Positions 54,023-63,873 of a stretch of DNA of 64,000 bases are shown in pieces. The DNA is from Nitzschia sp. pyKryTriq1 (Eukaryota > Bacillariophyta > Bacillariophyceae > Bacillariales > Bacillariaceae): the NCBI GenBank assembly GCA_956465555.1, contig OY101125.1, positions 312,501 to 376,500 of the forward strand, in the 5' to 3' direction. The notes under the pieces are model-generated. The model was not told the origin of the DNA, searched no databases, and worked only from the letters and a program-made list of their open reading frames with translations. Both the position numbers and the translations under genes were made by a program. The first letter of the stretch is position 1. Each line of letters starts with the position of its first letter.

Positions 54023-56074
54023 TTAAGTGGAACTCAACTTTTGCAACTTCTTCTGTTGTCCAACACTGATGGGTTTGCCATCCGGTCCCAATGCGACTTG
54101 AGGAAGGGCAGCTTCGCTATGGTACAGTTTGGGAACGTACTTGTACTTGATGTTACTCTTGGCCTTGCCACCAGCACCTCCCGGCAAGTTGGATTGACTC
54201 ATGGAGGGTCCCGCACGCATCGAACCCATCTTGTACAAGACGGGTCCCTGTCCATATTTCAAATATTGTTGATAACGTTTGGAACCCGGTGTCAAAGGAC
54301 CTGTGGCATTCACCAGTGGAGAGCGTTCGTCGGCACTCGACTCTTCATCTCCTCCTCTCATGAATCGTTCTTTGCGCATGACAGGAGTCTTCACCAAATC
54401 GGTGGCTCGGTCTTCGACCGAGGTGACAAAGTCTCGGACGGCGGGTAACGTATTAATGACAACGCCCGAAAGCATGATACAAAGCAAGACACAAAAGTAC
54501 TTGGCAATGTTGGCCGTGGCGTAGTCGTCAATGTGAGAAATTTCCGTCGTCCCTCGTTGATTCTCAAACCACCGGCTGCAGGAATGGTAGAGGAAAATAC
54601 AAAAGACATTGGGAAGTCCCCCGACGCAAAAGATGTTGGTGGCACTGGCCAGGACCTTTTTATCGGGACTGGAAGCCGTAAAGGCTACTTCATACGCGGC
54701 CGACACGGCAAAGATCTCCCCCCATCCAATCAAGATGTACGACGGCGCTTGCCACAAGACACAAATTTTTTCTCCAGTGGCATGGTAGGTGGAATGAATC
54801 ATGTGCTCGACAAAGAGAGCCCAACAAATGGCCAAGGAACCCAGACAAGAGCCAATGGCGAATTTATACGTAGTCGGGAGTTTGATACCTCGCTTGTTCA
54901 GCGCGGGGTAAATGTGGTGGGCGGTGATCCATCCAAAGCAAAGGACACTGATACAATCCAAAGAGTTCATACTGGCGACATCAATCACTCCAAACGCATT
55001 GGACATGACAGTACCCTGTACAATAAAGGTGGTTGGCATTTGATTGTATCCGACCGAAAAGGGAACGATCAAGCAAACAATGCGAAAGATGGTCGACAGC
55101 GGGATGGTTTCGCTGGACGGCAAGGCCTTCCGACTACGACTGCGCTTCTTCTTTCCAAAGGAAAAGAGGTCTCCGCGAGGAGGGGTGCGGACGTAGCGGG
55201 GTGTTCCTGCCAAAAATATGGCTGCTCCCGTAAACAACAATACCAGGGGGCAGCAGTAGGCCAAGGTCAAGTTGTGTTGGGCGATGATGGGAATGAAAAT
55301 GATTCCGGCCAGTCCCCCAGTGTTGATGCACATGTAGAATTTGACATAGTACGATTCGACCAACGAGGATTGCAACAGAGGATGAAATTGCTTGGCCCCG
55401 AAAACGTTGACGATGCTTTTGACAATGCCTGTCCCCATGGGCCACAAGGCGAGCAGAGCAAGTTTCAAGAGATTGGAATTAAAAACTTCTCCCAGTAGAC
55501 CCGGTACCGACGTGAGAGTCATGAGCAACACGCCTGGCACATAGAAACATAATAATCCAAACAAGATTGACTTGTGTTCTCCCCACACAGCATCCGCGAG
55601 AAAGGCTCCGACAAAGGGCGTCGTGTAGGCGACCATGGTCGACATGGAAACGTACGAGGCCGCCTCGACCGACGCAAATCCAGCATTCCAGTCTTCATTG
55701 TACGCTCCGGTCAAGTAGAGCGTCAGAGTGTAGTAGTAGCCATAGAAGGAGAAGCGTTCCAAGAGCTCGACCATCAAAATGAAAAAGACCGAGTACGTCA
55801 TCGGCTGCAGAGCGTACAGGAATTTATTGCCGAGGTCGTCAATGTGCAGCAAAGGTCGCGTCTCGTCGCCACTCAGACACTCCGGGGGGACCAACGGCAA
55901 CTGGCTGATATCGCTGATGTCGGATGGTAATTCATCGTCTGGAAGAGGCGGATTGTGAGGGCCGTTGCCGTTTCCGAGTGGAGCTTCACTGCGAGATTCT
56001 TGGAACATGGCGTTCCGATCGTCGGAAGAAACAGCTGCTACGATCGCCATTCTTCTTGTTCTTTTTCTTGCCAC
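54023..56074 (-). CDS. Proton-coupled oligopeptide transporter (POT/PTR, SLC15-like)
   Basis: Intronless, 683 residues; an internal ATG at 56050 is an alternative start. It has the POT signature ELLERFSFYGYYYTL, the E-x-x-E-R-F-x-x-Y-G motif for proton coupling, near residue 105. VGAFLADAVWGEHKSILFG is the next conserved block. About twelve membrane segments can be traced (for example VFFILMVELLERF, SILFGLLCFYVPGVLLMTL, YCCPLVLLFTGAAIFLAG). The loop after segment six is basic. The C-terminal 120 residues are hydrophilic. Likely substrates are di/tripeptides or, as in plant NPF members, nitrate or other solutes; sequence alone does not decide. Confidence 0.9.
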   Translation of the reverse strand: MARKRTRRMAIVAAVSSDDRNAMFQESRSEAPLGNGNGPHNPPLPDDELPSDISDISQLPLVPPECLSGDETRPLLHIDDLGNKFLYALQPMTYSVFFILMVELLERFSFYGYYYTLTLYLTGAYNEDWNAGFASVEAASYVSMSTMVAYTTPFVGAFLADAVWGEHKSILFGLLCFYVPGVLLMTLTSVPGLLGEVFNSNLLKLALLALWPMGTGIVKSIVNVFGAKQFHPLLQSSLVESYYVKFYMCINTGGLAGIIFIPIIAQHNLTLAYCCPLVLLFTGAAIFLAGTPRYVRTPPRGDLFSFGKKKRSRSRKALPSSETIPLSTIFRIVCLIVPFSVGYNQMPTTFIVQGTVMSNAFGVIDVASMNSLDCISVLCFGWITAHHIYPALNKRGIKLPTTYKFAIGSCLGSLAICWALFVEHMIHSTYHATGEKICVLWQAPSYILIGWGEIFAVSAAYEVAFTASSPDKKVLASATNIFCVGGLPNVFCIFLYHSCSRWFENQRGTTEISHIDDYATANIAKYFCVLLCIMLSGVVINTLPAVRDFVTSVEDRATDLVKTPVMRKERFMRGGDEESSADERSPLVNATGPLTPGSKRYQQYLKYGQGPVLYKMGSMRAGPSMSQSNLPGGAGGKAKSNIKYKYVPKLYHSEAALPQVALGPDGKPISVGQQKKLQKLSST

Positions 56075-56798
56075 CTGCTTGCTGTACTTGTTTGCAGACT
56101 AGGTTTAGGAAGCTAGCTAGTTCTTGCTTTTTGTGATGCAAGAAGAGAGAGAATGATTGCAGTTTCCTTGTTTGATTTGTGAGATGATGGTGATTCTCGC
56201 GGTTCCTATCGACGATGCTTCGCAATTGCAGCAATCTAAGATGAAGATGTGGCGCATGTGGCATGGTTTGTCTTTTCGAAGAATGCGCAAGGCGAAGTCG
56301 CGGAGTATCACGTCGCGCCTCTTCCAAGCCAGGCATTTGATTGGTTGCGTGACGTCCACAGAGATCGCCGCCCGGCGCGGAACAAATCCGTTACGTAGAA
56401 CTCACGTAGAATCAGTACAAATTGGATGGGAATGCCAATTTGTCTGTCTGTCCGTCGAATATGTCAGTGGTCTGTCCTCTGCTCCTTTCCTCTTCATTCA
56501 TGACGTCATTGATGTCAGCCATCAGTCCAGGGCAGTCTGTCATTCATCAGTCAGTCGTCGCGTCGTGCGTCGCTTTTCGCACCGCGCTCTGCCCGCGCAA
56601 AAAGCCACAACATCATGAAGATACGCAAACAAAAAGATCTTTTGTTGCCTGTTATGTACTTCGTACGAGCATCCATCACATCCCTAATTCCGCCTCATGC
56701 CATTCTCGCGACGGTCTAATGTCGAACCGACTTCTCTACCCCTTCTCCTCCTCCTACAGGTAGACATTGATTGCTTTCGACAATAATATTATCATATC
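56075..56798. other. Divergent promoter region
   Basis: Between the POT transporter (-) and P4H-E (+). It contains TGACGTC near 56350 and the palindrome TGACGTCA at 56501. Weak frames here have no domains. Confidence 0.5.
56501..56508. promoter_or_regulatory. TGACGTCA (CRE palindrome)
   Basis: Perfect bZIP/CRE-type palindrome about 290 bp before the P4H-E ATG and about 430 bp before the POT start. A second TGACGTC lies near 56350. It could serve either gene; a functional role is not shown. Confidence 0.35.
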
Positions 56799-58078
56799 AT
56801 GACACGGTGGAAGTTTCTTCCTTTTCTCCGATTCCAGAATCGAACGGCAACAACATCAACGGAGGATGATGTTCACGCCGACGCCGCACAAAACTCGTAC
56901 AACTTGCATATTCCCCAGCAGTCCTTTGATCGCTCCATGTGGGGATGCCAGGATGAAATTGGAGCTTCCAAATGTCTAGGACTTTCCGAACTCTTTGCCT
57001 ATGATGATGATGATGATATTGATCATGATGTGCACAGGCATGGTCCTCATGGTCTTGGAACTTGTCGATGGCCACTGGCAGAGTTGTGTTTGAGTACATG
57101 TGGCCAATGTCCTCTGGTCGAAGCTGCCCAACGTTGCATGTCTCTGGAACAAGATATGGATGCTCGTTTGGTCCATGACGAATATATTGATTGGCAAACC
57201 TTTTTTGAAGATATCACTTCTCCAAAAAACCGCACAGGATCAGAATCGTTCGAGTATTTAAAGGGAGCTCGCATCTTGAATCGTGAAACACCCTGGGTGG
57301 CCGAATTTCCCAATTACTTGACCGAACAAGAAGCGGATGAATTGATTCGCATTGCACAACTGGAAGGATATCGTATCGAAGATGAACATCCGAAACATAT
57401 TCGAGATGTCAATGTGACGAATTGTGATTCGATTACATGTATGCGACAGCCGATTGTGACGGAACTCTATCGACGCGTTTCGGAATTGATGGGCTTTCAT
57501 CCCAATAACTTTGAAAGCATGGAATTTATTGATTATGGTCCCGGTCAACATTATGTTTGGCATGCCGATGAATATGCTTGGACGTATCCAGTGCCTAGCG
57601 ATCCATTGGCCGTCTTGAGCGGACCGAGATTGTTGACCATGTTTCATTATTTGAGTGACGTGGAGGAGGGTGGAGAAACGGCATTTGCAGGACCCGACGC
57701 GACGGGGAGGACAAAACGACTGGTCGTAACACCCAAAAAAGGTAGGTGCAATGAAAATTCTTTGGATGTTGACTGTTTTAGTGGGTTGTACTAGTTGCTG
57801 TTGCCGTTGTCGCTAACACTTTTCCTTTTCGTATTTGAACTAATATTCCAATAAATATATTATTAGGAAAGGTCATTTTGTGGGCCAACATGAAACCCGA
57901 GTGGAGGTTCAATGATCCCACTGCAGTACATTCGGCCTTGCCGGTTCGAAAAGGGCGCAAGCTAGCTGGAACCCTATGGATTCACGCCGGTGGCTTTCGG
58001 GTACCGGAGCTGTATGCGGGGAAAGCTTGCCATCCACGATATTTCTACGAAGAACAGCAACAGCAACAGCAACAATAG
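56799..58078 (+). CDS. Prolyl 4-hydroxylase-like protein with degenerate ShKT (P4H-E)
   Basis: Two exons: 56799-57741 and 57867-58078; 1155 nt, 384 residues. The join is GT-AG and in frame (TPKK / GKVILWANM). The N-terminus (MTRWKFLPFLRFQ) is only weakly signal-like, so an upstream exon is possible. A ShKT-like segment is interrupted by an Asp/His insert (SKCLGLSELFAYD ... CRWPLAELCLSTCGQCP). The catalytic core is YGPGQHYVWHADEYAW (H-x-D as HAD), TMFHYLSDVEEGGETAFAG, distal His in VHSALPVRKG, and RKLAGTLWIH, where Lys is the likely 2-oxoglutarate anchor. It is more diverged than A-D and ends in a poly-Gln run. Confidence 0.82.
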
Positions 58079-58136
58079 GCAAGAGCACAGGCGGCACCAA
58101 ATGCTGCTCCATTCAAAAGTCACAGCACACGTTATC

Positions 58137-59808
58137 CTAAATTTCGCTTGGACGGATGGCGGAAGGCGGAATACCGTTATCAAGAGGAAGCCACACTGGG
58201 ATTCGACTGGCAACTGCACGACGGACAACAGCAACCAAATGAAGCCGGTAGGGGGAGTTCTGTAGTTCATCCAGGCCTGTAAAGTCCTCTCGCTCCAGGA
58301 ACGGCATGGCGTTGTAATCACTCCTGGCGTGAAGAATAGCAAAGTCTCGACGGCTATGGCCATGTGGATACTTCTCATTGATCCAGTGATAGTAGGCTTG
58401 CCAGCCATCCTTGGCAAGCTCTAAGCGCGTTGTACTCGCTTCGAACGCTCGTCCAAAACATGTATCATCCTGTTCTGAGTATTCTTCTCGGAGGCATCTT
58501 TGCCAAGTGTTCATCGCCAACATCTCCCATTGGCTTCCTGCCTCCCCGAGGAGAATATGACCAATGAAGCTTCCACGTGGATTTCCATACGGGCCTCCAT
58601 ATAGGCACATCAGGGCTGCCAGTAATTTGTCTTTTTCCAACAATTCGAAAAAAGGTTCGGAGCAATCTTCGAGGATTGCACCCGCGTCAGTATACTTTCC
58701 TTGAGTCTTCTCCTTCAGTATCGCTTCAAACGGATCGGCCTCATCAAGAAAACGGAAATCGAGAAAGTTATTATCAGCAATCAGTCGCAGTTTGGCATTG
58801 ATCTTGTCGGCAATGTCCCTCATCGTCTCCTTGTTCATGGGCAACTTGCTCGAATCACAGGCATAGGTCAACAAGACCTTTTTTACAAGAACATCATGAA
58901 ACTCCACGCACCGATCGCTGCGTTCACTGTACCCTGCAGGTAGAGCCGTTGTCTTGAGGGCGCTATCACGAAAGGGCTTATCCAACAACTCTTGTAAACC
59001 CTGAATCATCTCGTCAACCTTCCGGCGATGATCAGCTTCTTTCTCCTCGATGCGCTTGAGTGGGCGCTCCTTTATGTCCTGATAGGTCTGGTTGAATTCC
59101 TCGTAGTCTTGTTTCGGAGGGACGTGCAAAGCATTTTGCAAGTAGTCCTCCACTTGATTCAACATTATTTTCTGAATGTCTTGAACGGCAACAAGAGGTC
59201 CAATGGATTCTCCGGAGTGATCTGTTCTTGGTTTGTGCCAAAGACTGAGAAAATATATACCTTTGTCAGCCCATCTACCAGCAGCGACACGAGGATGGTT
59301 GAGGTTGGGGTTCTTGTAGGCGCGTCCAACCATCCAGGCTTTGATGAGACCATCTTGACCAACCACGCACTGATCGCACGCAAAAACTCCTAGATCCGGG
59401 GTTACAGCATCGACTCCTTCTGGTTGACAACAAAACTCGCACAAGCCTCCCGTTGACAAGTCTCAACAGTCTCAGAGCCGAGGGGGGATGCATGGCGTGA
59501 ACCTTCATCAATCGAGACAATTCTTCGATCGTCTTCTTGGCGTGCCTACCGTGAATCATGGCGGATCGTACCACCAAAGGAACAGTGATCTTGTTTCGGA
59601 GGGTCTTGCAGGTGAATGCCATGTGAAAGAGGTCTCGAGGCCCAAGGAACTCCATGACTAGCGAAAGAGCGTCGAAATTGAGCTCTGGGTGTTGTTCTTC
59701 CATACTGATGATATTCTTGCTTAGTACGTGGGATGTCTTGGCCGCAGAAGGCTGAGAAGCATTGGTGGCAGTGAGGACGCGTTTCGAATTCAATTCATTG
59801 TCGCTCAT
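58137..59808 (-). CDS. F-box protein with Cys-rich segment; one apparent frameshift
   Basis: The N-terminal frame (from 59808) encodes MSDNELNSKRVLTATNA and an F-box-like helix set (LNFDALSLVMEFLGPRDLFH, MAFTCKTLRNKI), then MHPPSALRLLRLVNG. The next frame (59459 to 58137) continues GGLCEFCCQPEGV, FACDQCVVGQDGL and about 400 helical residues. LRLLRLVNG running straight into a CEFC-type segment is the layout I expect for this diatom family. The two frames overlap without room for an intron, so a single-base shift near 59440-59455 is the simplest reading: a sequence error or a recent lesion. F-box proteins usually recruit substrates to SCF ubiquitin ligases. The F-box assignment itself is moderate. 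Confidence 0.6.
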
Positions 59809-61009
59809 GATGGCAACGGTGGAAGCAGCAGCAACAACGTTGTTCTGGCTCCTGGTGATATTCTACCGCTTTCGTTTCAGATCGGCGGCGGGAGGACTGG
59901 CTTCACGACAAGTACTACACGTCAAAGTCGAGCGAGAAGACGCTGCTTCGTAGTGTCAGGGTGTGGAATCATGAAGGACGCCGAAGGCAATGCCGAAGAC
60001 ATTCGACGTCGTGAGAACGCGTCCGTGGAGGCGCGGATCGACAAGATACCAAAATGAAAATCTTACTGAAAAAAGAAAAAAGCTGTGCGGTACCTAGCTA
60101 GCGTCGGTTCTTCTCGCTGTCGCTGAGCGTCCGGCTTCGTCCGCCAACGAATGAATCATTATCTTCTTCTGTCTTCGTCCGTTCTCGAACTCATCTGCCC
60201 GCGCGACTCAATCGAGTGTTGTAAGGACTGCCTCGACTACATCATCGCATCGGTACAAGTATGTACTGTGAGTACTTGTACCGATCAAGATGTCGGCGCA
60301 TCACCTTGTAGAAGATGTTCAGAGCTCGTAATATCACTCTCTTGACCCTACCTACAAAAGTGGCATCACCCAACTAATGTACGTTACTTATAGTCCCAGG
60401 AAAAAGTACTCTCTCTAGAGTAGGAGGAGGAGGAGGTCGTCGTCGTCCTGCACCTCCTGTTCTTCTTCTTGTTCTTTCGCGCGCTGCTGTCGTCGTCTTC
60501 TCTACTACGAGGAGTCAGTATTGTTGGTGTCGAACCTGCACACAAGCAGAACAGGTCAGTAGAAGTGAACCTCGAGTTATTACAATAGTAGGTAGTGGGT
60601 GCCGATGAGTGAGAGAGCTGCCGGTAGACTGGTAACGACGCAAAAGAATGATGAGCTTCGGGGAGAGGAGGACACGAGACCGAATGATGAAGCGGTCTTA
60701 TGCGCCATATATAGTATCCGGTATTATGCCCTCTTTGAAACATTTAAGCGGATATAATTATTGGAGTCATTTCGCTTGTTCACATTAATATGCCTTCCCG
60801 CCAAATCTTGGGCTCGTGTGGGACCGTCTTTCGGTTCTTGCGTCATGTCGAAGTGTCTTGGTTCATCCAGCAGATCATGGAAAATTATTTGAAAAGTTCC
60901 AGCACAAGCCCTTTGAAACGATACTATCCGCTGATGAATCCACAAACAAAGACAAAACGATAAGCAACGAAGCCCATCTGTCGAAATCAAATCAATAACA
61001 ACAGGAAGG
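59809..61009. other. Divergent intergenic region, about 1.2 kb
   Basis: Between the F-box gene (-) and the coiled-coil gene (+). A long inverted repeat lies at 60249-60285, and a GAGGAGGAGG run followed by CGTCGTC words at 60424-60447. Frames within 59809-60057 are weak. No gene supported. Confidence 0.45.
60249..60285. repeat. Hairpin with 13-bp perfect arms
   Basis: ATCGGTACAAGTA (60249-60261) pairs exactly with TACTTGTACCGAT (60273-60285) around an 11-nt loop. It lies in non-coding DNA between divergent genes. Confidence 0.8.
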
Positions 61010-62209
61010 ATGAGAGATCTAAAAGCACTTTTGGAGTCCCAAGAGGTAGACCTGGACCACAACACCGTCAACAGGGCCCTTGAGCTCAACGGTGAACTAG
61101 CAAAACTAAAACAAGAAAATGAAAAGCTGAAAAAGGAGAATCGTCTACGGAAGGACAAAGAGGACTTACTTCTAGAAGAATTGGAGCAACGTGAAGATAT
61201 ATTGGCTGCCACCACGGCAGAATTGAAGCGATTGAAAGAAGAAACACAACGTCAAAAAGTCAGCCTTGATTCCGTATTCAATGATTTGGAAGAATCCAAA
61301 AAACTTGTCAAGAAACTTCGGAAGGAACGATTCGACAGGCAGTTCGGACACGAATCCGAACTCAACGATGCCGACCTCAAGGAAGGAGAAAGTCAAGCCC
61401 AGTTTTTGGCGTCTGTGATGATTGAAAAACCCTCGCAGTCGCATAGTTTCTTCTCCAGTATCGGTGGTGCCAACAGTGCACAACAACGAAAAATGTACGC
61501 CCTCGAGAAGGAAAACGTGAAACTCAAGTCCGAACTTGTTCGTCTACAAGCCCAGTATCGAGAGGAAAGCTACTTGAATCGCAAAGTAATTGAAGAGCTT
61601 GCAGAAGAAAATGCAACAGCTGCGACGGAAAGTATGGACGGTTCCCTCTCGCTACACGAAGACAGCGACGACTCTATGTCTATTAGTGAACGAAACAGTC
61701 GAAGATCAAACCTTGCACGATCCAATAGTCTTCGACGTATCAAGGAGTTCAAGGAGCGAAAGGCATCCTTGCCAACTTCTATGAGTACAACCGGCGGCGG
61801 CGGAGGCAGTGGAGCGAGCACAATCCGGCAGCCTCAACGAATTGGGAGTCTGCATAGTAACCTTGCTAGGGGATCGAGGATGATCGATTCCGAAGACGAT
61901 GACCGACCAACTACCTTGCGAGGAGGTCCAGTAGCACCTCAGCGTATTCAGAGTTTATGGCCTGGAGCAGCAACAAGTGACGGAAGACCACCCTCCTCTT
62001 CTAGTAGTACTAGTACTACTAGAAATTCAAATTCGTTGTCACCGGGCATCCCCAGAACACCGCGACGAGTCCAAAGCCTTCAGCCATCTTCCGTCGTCGA
62101 GCGATCCCAATGCAACCTACATGAGATTGCCCAGGAAGAACCTTCCCGAGGCTCGTTATTTGGACGATCACAAAGCATTCGGCGAATGGGCTGGTGGCAG
62201 CAACAATAG
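61010..62209 (+). CDS. Coiled-coil protein with repeated R-x-x-SL motifs
   Basis: Intronless, 399 residues. Heptad-rich coiled coil covers about 20-125 (LAKLKQENEKLKKENRLRKD, LEELEQREDILAATTAELKR) and about 155-200 (ALEKENVKLKSELVRLQAQY). The C-terminal half is Ser/Arg-rich and repeats a short basic motif: RSNSLRR, PQRIGSLHS, PQRIQSLWP, PRRVQSLQP, RSQSIRRMGW. The spacing and R-x-x-S pattern would suit basophilic kinase sites or 14-3-3 docking, but that is inference. No enzymatic domain. Probably a cytoskeletal or scaffold protein. The start is the first ATG of the frame (AGG before ATG). Confidence 0.68.
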   Translation: MRDLKALLESQEVDLDHNTVNRALELNGELAKLKQENEKLKKENRLRKDKEDLLLEELEQREDILAATTAELKRLKEETQRQKVSLDSVFNDLEESKKLVKKLRKERFDRQFGHESELNDADLKEGESQAQFLASVMIEKPSQSHSFFSSIGGANSAQQRKMYALEKENVKLKSELVRLQAQYREESYLNRKVIEELAEENATAATESMDGSLSLHEDSDDSMSISERNSRRSNLARSNSLRRIKEFKERKASLPTSMSTTGGGGGSGASTIRQPQRIGSLHSNLARGSRMIDSEDDDRPTTLRGGPVAPQRIQSLWPGAATSDGRPPSSSSSTSTTRNSNSLSPGIPRTPRRVQSLQPSSVVERSQCNLHEIAQEEPSRGSLFGRSQSIRRMGWWQQQ

Positions 62210-62919
62210 TCTACTACAAATTTTACTCAACTACTGGTGCCAACAAACTTGAATGCAATTCCTTCCTGTCTTCTTTGAATATATACCTATATTTAAAAAT
62301 CTTTTTTTGATCAGCCTTCAGCACACAAGTCGTCAATGAAAAGTAGATACTCCTCTCTACTCCACTACTACTAGAGTATAGAGAGTCTACCGAGAGAAAC
62401 GATCGAAGATGTGTACGTATTACCGCTCGCAGTAGGTGCAGCTACTAGAAATCTCTAGAAAAGCCGAATCGGGCGAGTCGTCGTCGGAGGCAAAATACGC
62501 TGGCCGGCGCACTGAAGTCGAATCTTTACCCCCTAGAGTACTTGCATCAAAATCCGAACGATGGATGGTCAAATAATTGAAATAAAGAAAAAAGGAGAAC
62601 ATCGTCTACTCGGGGGTAAAAGATCGGATCCCAACGGTCGCGACCTCATCAGCACTGACGTCGTCACGTCGCTTGCGCGTGGAAATTCTGTTTCACGACT
62701 TTTCTCAACATTCTTCTTTTGCTTCTGCTGCGTCTGCTGCTTCTGCTGCTGCTGCTGTTGTTGACATCATACCATCCGTTTTCATCTCATTTTCTCTGAG
62801 ACAAGCAACTTATTGTCTGAGTCTGCGGTATCCGCTTCTGCTACTAGCCAAGATCGATTGTCTCTACAAAAGAAGAAGAATCAGTTATGAAGAGGTTTCA
62901 ATCGAAGGAGAAAAACACG
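62210..62919. other. Intergenic upstream of the small SH3-like gene
   Basis: Contains CTCTCTACTCCACTACTACTAGAG palindromic words at 62353-62378, TGACGTCGTCACGTC at 62656-62670 and a CTG run at 62737-62757 that probably lies in the 5' leader. No gene seen. Confidence 0.5.
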
Positions 62920-63372
62920 ATGGGCATACTTTTGTTGTTGCTTCTTCCGATGGTAGTGTCGTCTTTTCTACACTCGGGCCCGGCACGACCAATAAGAGTG
63001 ATCTCCCAGTCACTGCTGCGCTTAGTGGAGGACGATCAAGAAGTCGTATTTGGAAGCAGCGGTATCCTTGACTCCTCTGCTGCAGGAACCACTAATACCG
63101 ACCGCTTCTTGATGGAATCGCTCCAAAACCGGCAAAAAGAAATCCAGCAAGGAGTCGGGAAGCGTTACGTCACTCGTACACAAAAAGGATTCCTGAATGT
63201 GCACTACGAGCCCACCGATCCTCATGACATTAATAACGTGGTAGGAAAGTTAGAAGAGGGTCAGATTGTGACATCGACTGGTCCTCTGAGAGGCTTCTGG
63301 GTGCGTCATGAAGGTGGCTGGAGCATCTCCAAGTATGGTGGCTTCACTTGGCTGGAACCAATCGACGAATAA
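62920..63372 (+). CDS. Small SH3-like protein with secretory or plastid presequence
   Basis: Intronless; 150 residues from the ATG at 62920, with the frame also open from 62887. MGILLLLLLPMVVSSFLHSG is a signal peptide followed by Ser-Phe at the probable cleavage site, which is compatible with the diatom ASAF-type plastid entry signal. A basic stretch (PARPIRVISQ) follows. The C-terminal half (about 95-150) reads GFLNVHYEPTDPHDINNVVG, then LEEGQIVTSTGPLRGFWVRH and GGWSISKYGGFTWLEPI, which looks like a small SH3-type beta barrel. Role unknown. A plastid location is an inference from the SSF motif only. Confidence 0.6.
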   Translation: MGILLLLLLPMVVSSFLHSGPARPIRVISQSLLRLVEDDQEVVFGSSGILDSSAAGTTNTDRFLMESLQNRQKEIQQGVGKRYVTRTQKGFLNVHYEPTDPHDINNVVGKLEEGQIVTSTGPLRGFWVRHEGGWSISKYGGFTWLEPIDE

Positions 63373-63873
63373 ATTCCCTTGCATTCTAGGGGCATCGTTT
63401 CAGTAACGGTCCTTCGTCCTTTGTGGCCAAGTAACTTTGGTTGATTGGACGATCTACGACGGATGTTATGATATCTCGCGAGGAAAGAAAGTTACACGTA
63501 TTGGATGATCCATTTTTTTCTTCCAGCACGCATTTCCACATGGAACTCCTCTGCCTGTACAAGTTTTGTTTCCATTCTACTTTCAATCTCGAGAACAGAT
63601 ACGATTTAATTTCGGTGAGACGACTCCCCGGTATGGTTGTTGTTTGGATGGGTTTTGACACGAACACGGGACCACTCATTCAGCGTTCTGCGAGGTGTGC
63701 GGAGGAAAGTATTCGATGGATTATTTCGTGGGCATTCGTCAACAATTGTTACTTTATATCCAACCATCATTCTTAGATTTTCAACTCATCTTAAAATTTC
63801 TAAAGTGCCGTAGTAGTAGTTTTGTACGTATTCCAGATACTCTACTAGAGAGAGAGTGACTCAATGTGTAGGT
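63373..63873. other. Convergent intergenic region
   Basis: Between the SH3-like gene stop and the stop of the partial gene at the right edge. A 111-codon plus-strand frame (63441-63776) lacks any recognisable domain. CTCTACTAGAGAGAGAG lies near 63840. Confidence 0.45.

Noticed and set aside
54533-55498. 321-codon plus-strand frame
   Set aside because: Antisense to the POT transporter, whose membrane segments and motif are clear; the antisense product is a charged sequence without domains.
59246-59261. Possible 16-nt intron (GT...AG) in the F-box gene
   Set aside because: Far too short to splice, and the reading frame continues through it without a stop.
63441-63776. 111-codon plus-strand frame near the right end
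   Set aside because: No recognisable domain, and neighbouring reading is typical of intergenic DNA.
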